Shown here: in pieces, positions 19,571-29,441 of the stretch
How positions within the stretch are numbered: the stretch's first letter is position 1
How the letters are laid out: each line of letters starts with the position of its first letter
NCBI RefSeq assembly: GCF_000265075.1
Contig: NZ_AJYA01000053.1
Span: 1 to 38,843, forward strand
Length of the DNA: 38,843 bases
DNA from: Nitritalea halalkaliphila LW7
Lineage (GTDB): Bacteria; Bacteroidota; Bacteroidia; Cytophagales; Cyclobacteriaceae
Direction of reading: 5' to 3'
Position numbers and translations under genes: made by a program
Notes under the pieces: model-generated
Databases searched by the model: none
Told to the model about the DNA's origin: nothing
The model's input: the letters and a program-made list of their open reading frames with translations, nothing else

Positions 19571-20494
19571 TTGAAGAGATTAGGTTTGTTTCTTAAGGGT
19601 TTGCTTCTTTTTGGGGGCATCTTTTTTTCGTTTTTCTGGGGCGTAAATGCGCAGAGCTACGAAATAGGCGGTGGTTTAGGGGTGGCTTCTTATACGGGAG
19701 ACATCGCGCGCCGCTTGGATAACAGTCGCCTGGGTCTTCATGGTACGGTCTTTGGCAAGCGAAATTTCGACAATGTGTGGACCCTTCGTCTGGGTCTGGC
19801 TTACGGTCGTGTGAGTGGGGCGGATAGTTTAGCGCGGCATGATGCGGCGAATATCGCACGAAATGCTTTTTTTCGTTCGGATATTTTCGAGGGGCATGCG
19901 GTGATGGAGTATCACTTCCTGGATTACATGAACCCGCAGGTGCCGGTGAAGTTTTCTCCTTATGCCTTATTTGGGCTGGGAGGTTTCTTCCATTCTACTA
20001 GGGGGATGGCTATTAATCGGCAAACTGAAACCATTCAGTTGGTGGATAGGGGCAGCGGTCCCGTTCAAGAAACCCGTATTGGCTTTGAGGGGGATGACCC
20101 TTCCAAGTGGGAGTCTAATCGAGGGGGAGGATTAATTATTCCTTTGGGGATAGGTATCAAGTATAAACTGTCAGAGCGCTGGATTTTTAGTGTAGAAGCG
20201 AGTATTCGGCTTACGTTCACAGATAACTTAGATGGTATTTCTGAAAATTATGATCTTCCAAATACCACAAATCCTGTTCTTAGGGATGGTTCAAATCGCT
20301 TTTCAGGACCTACTCAGCATCAGCTTCCACTCGTTCCCCCTGCATCTCCAGGTACTGCGGATAGTCCAACATTTGGCCCGCCGAGTGTGGTAGAATTTAG
20401 ACACGATGGCCGCTATTATGCGGATAGGGATTACTACTATTTTTTAAATTTTAACATAAGTTATCTTATCACACGGGTACGCTGTTTCAATTAA
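19571..20494 (+). CDS. DUF6089-type outer-membrane beta-barrel protein
   Basis: 307 residues. Basic start then a strongly hydrophobic signal peptide (LGLFLKGLLLFGGIFFSF...WGVNAQ), followed by a small barrel: YEIGGGLGVASYTGDIARRL, RLGLAYGRVSGADSL, PVKFSPYALFGLGGFFHS and IIPLGIGIKYKLSERW, ending in aromatic-rich YYFLNFNISYLI. This order matches the DUF6089 protein commonly found before uppS and bamA in Bacteroidota. Function unknown; the context suggests a role in the outer membrane. The only in-frame start is TTG at 19571 (or TTG 19586), since TAA lies at 19553; a miscalled ATG is possible. Confidence 0.8.
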   Translation: MKRLGLFLKGLLLFGGIFFSFFWGVNAQSYEIGGGLGVASYTGDIARRLDNSRLGLHGTVFGKRNFDNVWTLRLGLAYGRVSGADSLARHDAANIARNAFFRSDIFEGHAVMEYHFLDYMNPQVPVKFSPYALFGLGGFFHSTRGMAINRQTETIQLVDRGSGPVQETRIGFEGDDPSKWESNRGGGLIIPLGIGIKYKLSERWIFSVEASIRLTFTDNLDGISENYDLPNTTNPVLRDGSNRFSGPTQHQLPLVPPASPGTADSPTFGPPSVVEFRHDGRYYADRDYYYFLNFNISYLITRVRCFN

Positions 20495-20514
20495 TTCGTA
20501 AATTGGTACGAATT
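20493..20514. repeat. Perfect 8-bp inverted repeat between DUF6089 gene and uppS
   Basis: AATTCGTA (20493-20500), 6-base spacer, TACGAATT (20507-20514), beginning in the stop codon of the DUF6089 gene. There is no T-tract after it, so it may be an operator or an mRNA hairpin rather than a terminator. Confidence 0.5.
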
Positions 20515-20571
20515 CTAAAAAAGAAATGGCATTTTTGTACCTCGAATTTATAATTACCTGTAAATCAAGTA

Positions 20572-21309
20572 ATGTTAGATCAGATTAATAAGGAGAATGT
20601 GCCTCGCCATATCGCGGTGATTATGGACGGGAATGGGCGCTGGGCACAAAAGAAAGGTGCTATGCGCGTTTTCGGGCATAAAAATGCGATTCAGGCGGTG
20701 CGTGACGTGATCGAAGCTTCCGATGATGTGGGAGCCGAGTACCTGACGCTGTATACCTTTTCTACGGAGAACTGGTCTAGACCGCAGTATGAAGTGAATG
20801 CGATCATGGAGTTGGTGGTTCACACGGTTATGAGCGAGATGGATAGTATGATGGCGAATAATGTGCGCTTGGTTTCTATCGGCGACCGTAATAGTCTTCC
20901 TGGGCACTGCAAAGGAAAACTGGAAGAGGGTATCGCCAAAACTGCTCATAATACTGGTTTAACGGTAATTTTAGCTTTAAGTTACAGTGGACGCTGGGAT
21001 ATCCAACAAGCCATGAAGGGCATTGCCGAAAAAGTAGCGAACAAGGAAATAGAGGTGGAGGCGATCAGCCAAGAGCTTATCGCTTCGCATCTGTGCACGG
21101 CGGAGTATCCGGACCCAGAGTTATTAGTCCGGACTAGTGGGGAATACCGAATTAGTAATTTCCTTTTATGGCAAATGGCCTACACAGAGCTTTACTTTAC
21201 AGACGTACTGTGGCCTGATTTCAGGAAAGTACATCTATATGAGGCCGTGTTGGACTTTCAACGAAGAGAGCGTCGGTTTGGAAAAACCGGAGCTCAAGTA
21301 AAATCTTAA
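20572..21309 (+). CDS. uppS: Isoprenyl transferase (undecaprenyl diphosphate synthase)
   Basis: 245 residues, the normal cis-prenyltransferase size. It extends farnesyl diphosphate with isopentenyl diphosphate to make the C55 carrier lipid for peptidoglycan and O-antigen. Signatures: HIAVIMDGNGRWAQKKG with catalytic D19, LTLYTFSTENWSRP, ALSYSGRWDI and the C-terminal PDPELLVRTSGEYRISNFLLWQ with FTDVLWPDF. Only 4 bases before the bamA start, so the two are co-transcribed. Confidence 0.96.
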   Translation: MLDQINKENVPRHIAVIMDGNGRWAQKKGAMRVFGHKNAIQAVRDVIEASDDVGAEYLTLYTFSTENWSRPQYEVNAIMELVVHTVMSEMDSMMANNVRLVSIGDRNSLPGHCKGKLEEGIAKTAHNTGLTVILALSYSGRWDIQQAMKGIAEKVANKEIEVEAISQELIASHLCTAEYPDPELLVRTSGEYRISNFLLWQMAYTELYFTDVLWPDFRKVHLYEAVLDFQRRERRFGKTGAQVKS

Positions 21310-21313
21310 TGAA

Positions 21314-24026
21314 ATGAAAAAAAGTTTACTTGCGATTCTCATCTTATGGTTGGTAGGTGGAGAGCTGAGTGCCAGATTCGTCTGGGGCAGAGTCGCTTCA
21401 CCACGAGCCGTCCAGTGAATATTCTGGAGCTCAACTATGCAAATCCCCAGAAATTCCGCATAGCGGAGATAAGCGCAGTGGGTTTAGCCACCTTAGATGA
21501 AAATGCGATCATTTCTTTAGCGGGCTTACGGGTAGATGATCAGATTTCTGTACCTGGAGACGAAATTTCGGATGCACTGAAGAAGCTTTGGGGGCAGGGA
21601 ATCATCGGGGATGTAAAAATTCTTGTTACGAAAATCGAGGGAGATGATATTTCCCTTTTAATAGAGCTTACCGAGCGTCCACGCTTTAGCCGTGTCGAAT
21701 TCTCTGGCATTAATAAAACCCAAGAGAGTGAGTTGCGCGACAAAGTGAAAATCAGGGGTCGCGTAGTTCGGGAAGATGTGATGAGTACCTCTCAACGTAA
21801 TATTCGTCAGTATTTTGTCGATAAGGGCTTTCTGAACACGGAGGTAAAAATGATTCAGGAGCGGGATACCACACTTCCGAACTCGGTAAAGATTCGGTTC
21901 GATGTCGATAAGATGTCTAAGGTGCGTATTAACGAAATCCAAATCGAAGGCAATGAGAATATCTCAGACCGTAGGGTAAAGTCCAAGCTGAAAAATACCA
22001 AAGAGCACGCACGAGTCCATATTTTTCGTGATTTAGCGAGCCGCTTGGTGAACACAACGCCTAGCTCTGCTGCTGAGGCGATCTGGTACCGCACGCCTGC
22101 GGACCGAGAAGATGTAATCGATTATTTTTCGCGTACGGTGAAGCCTAACTTTTTTAGCGCTTCCAAGTATGTGGTGAAGGATTTCCGAGAGGATAAAAAC
22201 ACGCTAGTTAACTTCTATAATTCGAGAGGTTTCCGTGACGCGGAGATTTTAAGTGATTCCATTTATCAGCATTCTTCGAATACGATCAATATGAAGATCA
22301 AGCTCGAAGAAGGGAAAAAGTATTACTACCGTGACATCAACTTTGTGGGTAATTATATCCATGAGGATGAGGTGCTTCGCGCCAAGTTAGCCATTTCCAA
22401 GGGGGATGTTTACAACAAAGAAAAATTAGACAAGCGTCTCAATTATGATCCGCAGCGTGGGGACGATATCTCTTCGCTCTACCAGGATGATGGATACCTA
22501 TTCTTCAACATCGACCCGGTAGAGGTTAAAGTGGAGGGAGACTCTATCGACTTAGAGTTAAGAATCGTGGAAGGTCCTCAGGTTACGGTAAACTCTGTCA
22601 GTATCGAAGGAAATGAGCGTACGGCGGATCACGTGGTGATGCGTGAGATACGTATTCTTCCTGGACAGAAGTTTAACAGAAGCTTACTTGTACGTACGAT
22701 TCGGGAATTGTCACAGCTGGGGTATTTCGACCCAGAGAATATCGAGCCCGATCTGCGACCTAATCCAGCGGATGCTACGGTGGACATTATCTTCAAGTTA
22801 GAAGAGCGTCCGAATGATCAGATAGAGCTTTCAGGTGCTGGGGAGGTTTCTTTGGTTTCGTGGGAACAGTAGGGCTTGTCTTTAACAATTTCTCTATTCG
22901 AAATATTGGAAATTTAGAAAAGTGGAAACCTTTGCCGGTAGGCGATGGCCAAAAGCTTTCCTTACGTGTACAGGCGAATGGTAGAGCCTTCCAGAATTAC
23001 AGTGTTTCGTTAACGGAGCCTTGGTTCGGAGGGAAGAAGCCAAAGGCACTTAGCTTTAGCTTTAACCACTCTGTGCAGCGTCAGCTTGACTTCTTTAATC
23101 GTCAGGACCCGACGCGTGAAATCGGATCTTTCCAGATTACAGGGGTGACACTGGGGCTCTCGCAGCGTGTGACTTTCCCAGATGATTACTTCTCTATCAG
23201 TACAGCGCTTCAGTATCAGGTATACAACTTTGATCAGTTTGGTCGTCAGTTTGGGTTAAGCTTCGCGAGTGGTCGTGCCAACAGTTTAGCGCTAAATACG
23301 ACCATCTCCAGGAATAATATCGACAACCCGATTTATCCGCGCTTAGGGTCTAGCATCAGTTTAGCTACCTCCTTTACGCCGCCATACGCTTCCATGAATC
23401 CAAACCTAAACAGAGAATCTCCGGACGAGGAGCGCTTCAGATGGTTAGAATATCATAAGTGGATGTTTGATGGTACATTCTATACGCCTGTTTTTGGTTC
23501 CACCAAGTGGGTACTTAGTGCGCGGACGCATATGGGCTTCTTAGGTTCTTATGGGGATAGAATCGGCATCATTCCATTAGAGCGCTTTGTGTTAGGTGGT
23601 GACGGGATGAACTTTAATAACTTCGCTTTAGGTCAGGAAATTATCGGTCTTCGTGGCTACGAAAATCAGGCGATTACGCCAGGTGTGGTAGGACGTTTCG
23701 ATCCGAATTCAAATGAGCCTTTTGGTGGGGTGGTGTATAACAAGCATGTGATGGAGTTACGCTTCTTAGTATCTCCAAATCCATCGGCTACGATTTTCCT
23801 TCTTGGCTTTGCTGAGGCCGGAAATAACTGGGGGAATTATGCGGACTTCAATCCGTTTAATCTCAAGCGCTCTGCGGGTGTAGGTGCTCGAATCTTTATG
23901 CCGGCCTTTGGTCTGTTAGGGATTGACTGGGGGTATGGATTCGATAGCTTAGAGGAATTCGATCCACGCATGACCGGAAGAAGTGGCCCACAGTTCCACT
24001 TTACCATCGGGCAGCAGTTCCGTTAA
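21314..24026 (+). CDS. bamA: Outer-membrane assembly factor BamA (two frame breaks)
   Basis: About 904 residues once rejoined. Central Omp85 protein of the BAM machine, inserting beta-barrels into the outer membrane. True start is the ATG at 21314, giving signal peptide MKKSLLAILILWLVGGELSAQ; the longer uninterrupted frame from 21346 lacks it because one C is missing at about 21372. POTRA domains fill about residues 40-480 (VEFSGINKTQ, INEIQIEGNENISDRRVKSKL, VSIEGNERTADHVVMREIR). A second missing base at about 22837 splits off the barrel; repair yields SGGWGGFFGFVGTVGLVFN. The barrel carries LGGDGMNFNNFALGQEIIGLRGYEN, the Omp85 loop-6 region with RGYE, and ends FHFTIGQQFR. Confidence 0.95.
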
Positions 24027-24042
24027 TCATTCGTGAAAGCTT

Positions 24043-24576
24043 ATGTTAAGAATTGCTAAAATAGGCTGCATTCTCCTTCTCTTAGGTGTATATTTGTCGC
24101 ACCAAGAAAGTTTGGCACAAAAATTCGGATACATCGATTCAGAATATATTCTGAATATGCACCCGGATTACAAGATAGTTCAGAAGGAACTAGAGGCTCT
24201 TCAGAAAGACTGGAAAGATCAGGCGCGTGCTTTAGATGCGGAAATAAAAGAGATGCATACGGCACTAAAAGCGGAGGAAGTTTTGTTAACGGAAGAAATG
24301 TACAGTGAGCGCATGAAGGCGATTAAGGAGAAAGAAAAGGAGTCTTTAGCCTTTAATAACCGCGTTTTCGGCGTGAATGGACTTTATTTCCAAAAACAAG
24401 CGGAGTTACTGCAGCCGCTGCAGTCCAAGATTTATGATGCCATAGATAAAGTAGCGAAACGCAACCGTCTCGGGATGATTATCGATAAAGCTGCTAGTAC
24501 AGGATTGATATACACCGATCCCATACATGATTACTCAGAATTCGTTCTGGAAGAGTTAGGAATAGAAAAAAAGTAA
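24043..24576 (+). CDS. OmpH/Skp-family periplasmic chaperone, first copy
   Basis: 177 residues. Signal peptide to about SLAQ (LRIAKIGCILLLLGVYLSHQESLAQ), then KFGYIDSEYILNMHPDYKIVQKEL, the conserved Skp start, a long coiled-coil (about 45-110) rich in E and K, and the closing strand RLGMIIDKAASTGLIYTDPIHDYSEFVLEELG. Skp trimers hold unfolded outer-membrane proteins in the periplasm for BamA, encoded just upstream (16 bases). Confidence 0.92.
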   Translation: MLRIAKIGCILLLLGVYLSHQESLAQKFGYIDSEYILNMHPDYKIVQKELEALQKDWKDQARALDAEIKEMHTALKAEEVLLTEEMYSERMKAIKEKEKESLAFNNRVFGVNGLYFQKQAELLQPLQSKIYDAIDKVAKRNRLGMIIDKAASTGLIYTDPIHDYSEFVLEELGIEKK

Positions 24577-24592
24577 ATTAAACTACACTACA

Positions 24593-25129
24593 ATGATGAA
24601 AATGAAAGTTGTTCTCGCTGCGGCTCTTATGCTTTTCGCAGGTTTCGTGGCACAGGCGCAGTCTGATCTCAAGATCGGTTACACGAACGTAGAACTAATC
24701 ATGGACTTGATGCCAGAGATGGAGCAGATCGGAGCCGATTTACAGGATTATCAGCAGCAGCTACAAACCAACATCCAAACGAAGGCACAGGACTTTCAGC
24801 GTAAGGTGCAAGCTTATCAGCAGGCAGCACAGACGATGACTGACGATGCCCGTGCTCAGCGTGAGCAGGAGCTTCAGCGTCAGCAGCAGGAACTGCAGAA
24901 ATTCGAGCAGGATGCGCAGGTGTCTTATCAGCGTAAACTGCAGGAGCTGTTAGAGCCTGTTCAGAATAAGGTATTTAATGCTATTAATGCTGTAGCTGCG
25001 GAAAACAACTATACGCATATCTTCTCTGAGGCAGCAGGTAATAACCCTGTATTGCTTTACACTAGAGATGAGGACAAGTTTACGGAGCTGGTACTTACTA
25101 AATTAGGTATTGAGATTCCAGAAGAGTAA
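24593..25129 (+). CDS. OmpH/Skp-family periplasmic chaperone, second copy
   Basis: 178 residues; start either at 24593 or at the ATG 6 bases later. Signal peptide ends FVAQAQ; mature start DLKIGYTNVELIMDLMPEMEQI. The tentacle coiled-coil (about 48-120) is unusually glutamine-rich (DYQQQLQTNIQ, RQQQELQKFEQD) compared with the E/K-rich first copy. C-terminus YTHIFSEAAGNNPVLLYTRDEDKFTELVLTKLG. Tandem paralogues after bamA are usual in this phylum; the differing arms suggest different clients. A strong terminator follows 25 bases later. Confidence 0.92.
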   Translation: MMKMKVVLAAALMLFAGFVAQAQSDLKIGYTNVELIMDLMPEMEQIGADLQDYQQQLQTNIQTKAQDFQRKVQAYQQAAQTMTDDARAQREQELQRQQQELQKFEQDAQVSYQRKLQELLEPVQNKVFNAINAVAAENNYTHIFSEAAGNNPVLLYTRDEDKFTELVLTKLGIEIPEE

Positions 25130-25153
25130 GCTTGTGCATGTATACGTACAAAT

Positions 25154-25180
25154 AAAAGACTGCCATCGGCGGTCTTTTTT
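25154..25180 (+). terminator. Intrinsic terminator of the bamA-skp operon
   Basis: Stem AAAAGACTGCC / GGCGGTCTTTT with an ATC loop, one G-U pair, and a run of seven T after the stem. Directly follows the second Skp gene. Confidence 0.85.
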
Positions 25181-25437
25181 TATGTCCTGCTCGTTTCTCT
25201 TGACGCCATTTTAGTATTCTTAGCGAAGGTAATAGCACTTCTGGTCACACTGGAGGCCCACATAAGACGAAAACCCAAAACTTATTAAAAGTTCAAAGTG
25301 CTAAATTCTGGAAGGGATGCGCATCGGAGGCCTGCATGCCGTAGCTGGAAGGGAAAGAAGAAAAATATGCGTGGCGAACACACGCGAGGCGAACTAAATC
25401 GAGGCAAAGGGCCTTGGCATAATAAGTAGTAAACGAT
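25181..25437. other. Gene-free stretch with nested inverted repeats, possible ncRNA or leader
   Basis: No credible reading frame. It has TAGCACTT (25233-25240) and AAGTGCTA (25296-25303) enclosing about 55 bases, inside which AACTT ATTAA AAGTT can pair. To the right is a GC-rich part with two GGCGAAC copies (about 25374 and 25386) and a short CGTG/CACG pairing. It is bounded by a terminator and the thioredoxin start. It does not match tRNA, SRP RNA or tmRNA by eye. Confidence 0.3.
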
Positions 25438-25743
25438 ATGTCGAAACAGAAATTACAGGCATTATTCAAGCAGCAGGAGGGACTTATCCTTGTGGATTTT
25501 TATGCGGACTGGTGTGCCCCTTGCAAGACGATGACGCCAATTTTAGAAGAAGTAGTAGCTGAGACCGGTGGGAAAATTCGCTTATATAAGGTAAATATCG
25601 ATCGTAACCCGGAAGCGGCACGTACCTTTGGCGTTCGCTCCATTCCCCATTATATGCTGGTAGGAAAAGGCAAAATACTGTGGCGTAAAGGAGGTTACCA
25701 AACCAAGCGGAACTTGCTTCAGCAGCTGAAAGGCTTTCTATAA
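25438..25743 (+). CDS. Thioredoxin-family protein
   Basis: 101-residue thioredoxin with active site C26-A-P-C29 in FYADWCAPCKTM and cis-proline P70 in RSIPHYML, plus the GGYQTKRNLLQQL C-terminal helix. No signal peptide, so cytosolic. The active site has A in place of the G of classical WCGPC, which is common. Likely a general disulfide reductase. Stands alone between two terminators. Confidence 0.93.
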   Translation: MSKQKLQALFKQQEGLILVDFYADWCAPCKTMTPILEEVVAETGGKIRLYKVNIDRNPEAARTFGVRSIPHYMLVGKGKILWRKGGYQTKRNLLQQLKGFL

Positions 25744-25787
25744 AAAAACCACTCTAGGGTCTCCATAAGAGCCTTAGAGTGGTTTTT
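25744..25787. terminator. Bidirectional terminator between thioredoxin and M14 genes
   Basis: Perfect 13-bp inverted repeat AAAAACCACTCTA (25744-25756) / TAGAGTGGTTTTT (25775-25787), starting within the thioredoxin stop codon region; convergent genes on both sides. Confidence 0.9.
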
Positions 25788-25855
25788 GTTTGTTTTGCGC
25801 CGGCTAGGCGCGAAGGAAAGGGGGCGCTATCACCCACTTTCTGTTTCTATACCGA

Positions 25856-27599
25856 TTATTTCGACCAAGAGGCCTTTCCTCCCTTAGCGGAGTCCACTTG
25901 TATGCTGTAACGGTTCGTATTACCAGATACGATCCAGCGTACTTTTACAGCGTTCATCCCTGGGATATTCGCTACTAGCATGGTTTGGGGATCCACAGTT
26001 TGCTCTGTCAGTCTGTTAAAGTCCTCGTTTTCCACGATAAAGCCAGCTACCACATTAACGCCTTCGATTTTCACATGGTCAGGGCGCTCGATTTTGTACT
26101 TTAAGTCCTGAGAAGAGTGTGTAGGAATAAGGCGCTCGTTATAGATGGTGGCCGTGATTTCCTTTAAACCTCTACCAAGGTCTTTTTCTTTCACGTCCAT
26201 GACGCTCAGTTTCGGGGTGTGGTAGGCATGGAGGATCGTGAAGGCAGAGTTACGGTGCGCATCTTGCTCCATCAAGAAACCTGGGTGGAGGCGTCCAAAA
26301 TTCTTTTTGAAGCCACCGATTTCGATTTTTCCATATTGCGGGTGGTCGTATTCTTCCCAGTTGACGAAGGCATCGCCAAAAGTCAGGTAGGTATCTACCT
26401 TCATCTGCTCGTCTTGATTTCCGCGTCCTGCGTTCTGGTGGAAGTAGAGGTAGGAGGTCATCAATTCATTCGAATAGGTAAAGATACCTCTGCCGCCATA
26501 AAACCAGTCGAGCTGTCCACCGAAAACGGAGTAAAGGTCCTTATACACGACGAGGTAGCGGTACCCCGGCATAAACTCTTCACCTTTTTTCGCGATCGCG
26601 TCGTAGATGCTGATGTCGCTGCGGTTATAGGTGTCTAAATCCTCGGCAGTCCCCAGGGCCACGAAGGATCATGCCCCCGTAGTTATGGTAGCTTTGTGCA
26701 GCGGCGATATTCGGATGCTTCATGACGAACTCCATCACGGCGCGGTTTTCCGGTACGCTAAAGGGATAGCGCAGGGCACCACTTTGGATATAATCCGGCT
26801 GCCAGTTCCATCCCCAGTCACGGTTTGGATCGTAGTAGCCGATGCCATCCTCGTTAATGCGTCCATCACCGTCACGGTCCACTCCTTCGTAGCCCAGCAT
26901 TTCGTATTCTCCCTGCTGATCTGGCGCCACCATGATCAGTTTACGTGGGTCCATTTGATCCTTCACATAGCGTCCCGTAGGCGACTTCCGAATCATCATG
27001 GTGATATGGCCATCCTTATTTAAGTCATCAAAAGGATCCTCTCCGAACTCCCCATCGCCATCATTATCGGTGATCATCATCCCCGAGCGTGGAGAGTTTT
27101 GCGTATTGGCCTCCTTAATGAAGTAATCGTGCGCGTCCGGGTTAATGGTCGGCGCGATGTAAAAGGTTTTGTCCTTTAGCAGCTCCGTGATAAAGTCCAG
27201 GTCGCCATACATCTCTGTTAGGTACCAGGCGGTGTAAAGGGAAAACTCAGTCCCCTGGATCTCATTCGAGTGAATGTTACCGTCAATCCACATGGCGGGT
27301 TTATCCTCTGCCTTGCCCGCCTTAAAATCAGTAATGGTTAGCACCCAAATGTCATTTCCCTCATAGGATTTACCGATACTGGTAAGCTTGACCAAGTTGG
27401 GATGCTGCTTGACCATTTCCCTCATAATTTCCTCCAGTGCCAGGTTCGTATGGTAACGATTCCAGGATACCTGAACTTTAGGATTATGTGGCGTACCGAT
27501 CGCGCGGAAATAGCGCTCCTGTGCTTGCCCTGTCTGGAGTGTGCCGATACTTAGGGCCGCTCCGAGTGCTGTCGTATATAACCAGTTTTTCAATTTCAT
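25856..27599 (-). CDS. M14 family metallopeptidase with calcium-type DxDxDG loops (one frame break)
   Basis: About 580 residues once rejoined. Signal peptide MKLKNWLYTTALGAALSIG...GQAQ. Zinc motif H-x-x-E in DGNIHSNEIQGTE, NPDAHDYFIK, and third-ligand candidate H in AQSYHNYGGMILRGPG. Between them is an acidic insert with repeated Ca-binding-like loops (DNDGDGEFGED, DLNKDGHIT, DRDGDGRINED). A Fn3-like C-terminal region (about 460-580) follows. The literal frame breaks at the C-run 26651-26654 (plus strand), where one base too many is present; removing it gives RGPGTAEDLDTYNRSDI. Lies 10 bases after a related M14 gene in the same operon. Likely an exported carboxypeptidase or peptidoglycan/protein-trimming enzyme. 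Confidence 0.9.
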
Positions 27600-27609
27600 T
27601 TCTTAATAC

Positions 27610-29214
27610 TTACAGGTTTACGTTAAATTTAGCGAAGCCCGTGTGTGCAGCCCCAGCCTTTACTTCTACAGAACCGCTGCCCTGGATCACCCAGCTCATG
27701 GTTACTTTCTCATAAGCACCCACGCTGTTTATCAATTTAATTTTCTCTCCAGCCACTAAATCATCCGCTTTTTTATTGATATCCACGCGGACTTTGCGCA
27801 GCCAGCGCGAACGCTCACCCATTTCGGTATGCGTAGGGATCGGGGAGTTATTATAAAGTGTGGCGGTTACCCGTGTTAAGCCGTTACTTAGTTTCTCGGT
27901 TTTCACGTCGTGGAACTCGAGCTTGGGGGCCTTAGCGGCCAAAGACAAGATAAAATCTGTATGTGTCGTCGCGATGTCGGCTACTTTTTCGAAAGGAGGG
28001 TTATAGAGCAGGAAGGGCTTAATGCCTCCCACCTCTACTTTTTTCCCAGGGAAGTCGGGATGCTCCACGGCTGTCCATGGGACAAAGGCGTCGATGCCTT
28101 CCTGCTCTGCCCATGCCAAGAAGTTCACCTCAGGGTGGCTGCTAGCCTTCCCCTCTGCTGGCTTGGTCTCTGGAGCCCACCAGCCTGGCGTGCTCAAGCT
28201 CAGGCGGCCAAAATGGAAGTAAGCCACTGGAAAAAGTCTCCGTCGGTACCTTGGTTGCTTTGTAAATAAGCCTTATCTGCGACCTCATTATACATGCTGG
28301 AAATCATGCTGTTAAGTGCTACGTCTTTTTCTAACATGCTCGTTACCACGCGCTTTCTGGCATCGGCGGGGTTGTATTTTAGTGGAGCGGATAGGTTGTT
28401 GGCAGGGCTAAAGCTCACGAAGCCGAAGATGTTCCACTGATCGAAAAGGTAATCCAGCAGGGCGCGGCTTTCCTCTTGTGAGACGGCGAAATCACCTGCT
28501 AGAGGTGTGAAAATCGGGAACTTATAGGTGAGGCTTCTGTTAAAAGCGATACCCTCCTCCAGGTCCTCACCGAACTGTCCATCTTTATCTTGGTCTCTGC
28601 TTTCGGCATACACGAAGTAGCTGCCTTTTTCTCCTTTTTTCACGTCTGCAGGCACCATGACGCGTGGGTCCTCCTCGTGGGGTTTATGCGTTCCGAGGGC
28701 AGATTCTACACGCATCAGCGTGATCATGCCATCACGGTTCAGGTCCACGTAAGGGTCTTCACTTGTGCGGCCGTCGCGGTCGTGGTCTACCTGAGCGGCA
28801 TTTCCGCGGCGCTCATACTTTAGGTTCGCATGGTACTGCGCATAGGCGTCTGGGGACATGTTCGGGAACACGTAGAAGCTCACATTTTCGAGCACCTCGG
28901 GCGTTCTTGGCTGATGCGTTCCGCAAATTGGAGCGCCAGCTCCACGCTCAGCACATGAAAGCCTCTATACCGCCTACGATAGCGAGCGCCGGTTTATTAT
29001 CTCGGTCGCCAGTACCGATCTGGATGGCCCAGATGTCTTTACCGCCAGCCGTTTTCGTGAGACTCTTCACAGAGGCTACCGAGGAATTACCGATCTGCTT
29101 CACCCGCTGGTCGATTTGGGAAAGTGTCGGGTAGTCTCCCTGCGCCATGGTCAGTTCGCTGCTACCGAGCAGCAGCCCCATGCCGGCCAGGAGGGAGAGA
29201 TACTTTTTTTTCAT
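27610..29214 (-). CDS. M14-like protein lacking the zinc motif, probable pseudo-peptidase (three frame breaks)
   Basis: About 535 residues once rejoined. Signal peptide MKKKYLSLLAGMGLLLGSS...TMAQ. It aligns in layout with its neighbour: TAGGKDIWAIQIGTG, NVSFYVFPNMSPDAYAQY, then DHDRDGRTSED, DLNRDGMITLM and DQDKDGQFGED loops. Where active members have HxxE it has IVGGIEGFHVLS, and where the third histidine is expected it has GFVSFSPANNLS, so the metal site looks lost. Missing bases near 28963, 28899-28901 and 28224 split the frame; repairs give ERPEVLENV and DFFQWAYFHFGRLS. First gene of a two-gene operon with the active-looking M14. Confidence 0.82.
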
Positions 29215-29441
29215 AAAACGTTATTTTTTGGTTTTGCTTGTAATCAGTTTATCCACTTCTCAGATTTATGGGATTTCCAACAAGCGATATTAGCATTTTT
29301 TTCAGCCATACGGAACGCGAAGTAAGGAAGGCTGTGGGGCTATCGGATAAGCGGTAAATGTGCGCTTTAAAGGGTGCTGAAATGGGCAGATTTTTTTAAG
29401 CAGCGGAATTGTTTTATCTTCCACTTTCCTATTCCTTCGCC

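Noticed and set aside
25181..25437. SRP RNA, tmRNA or RNase P RNA
   Set aside because: None of the conserved cores (e.g. the GGAAGCAGCC-like SRP loop) is present and the stretch is too short for the last two.
29374..29441. Upstream GTG start giving the UspA protein a 22-residue N-terminal extension
   Set aside because: The extension is Phe-rich and unlike the family; the ATG at 29442 with one A fewer gives the normal FKKIALAV start.
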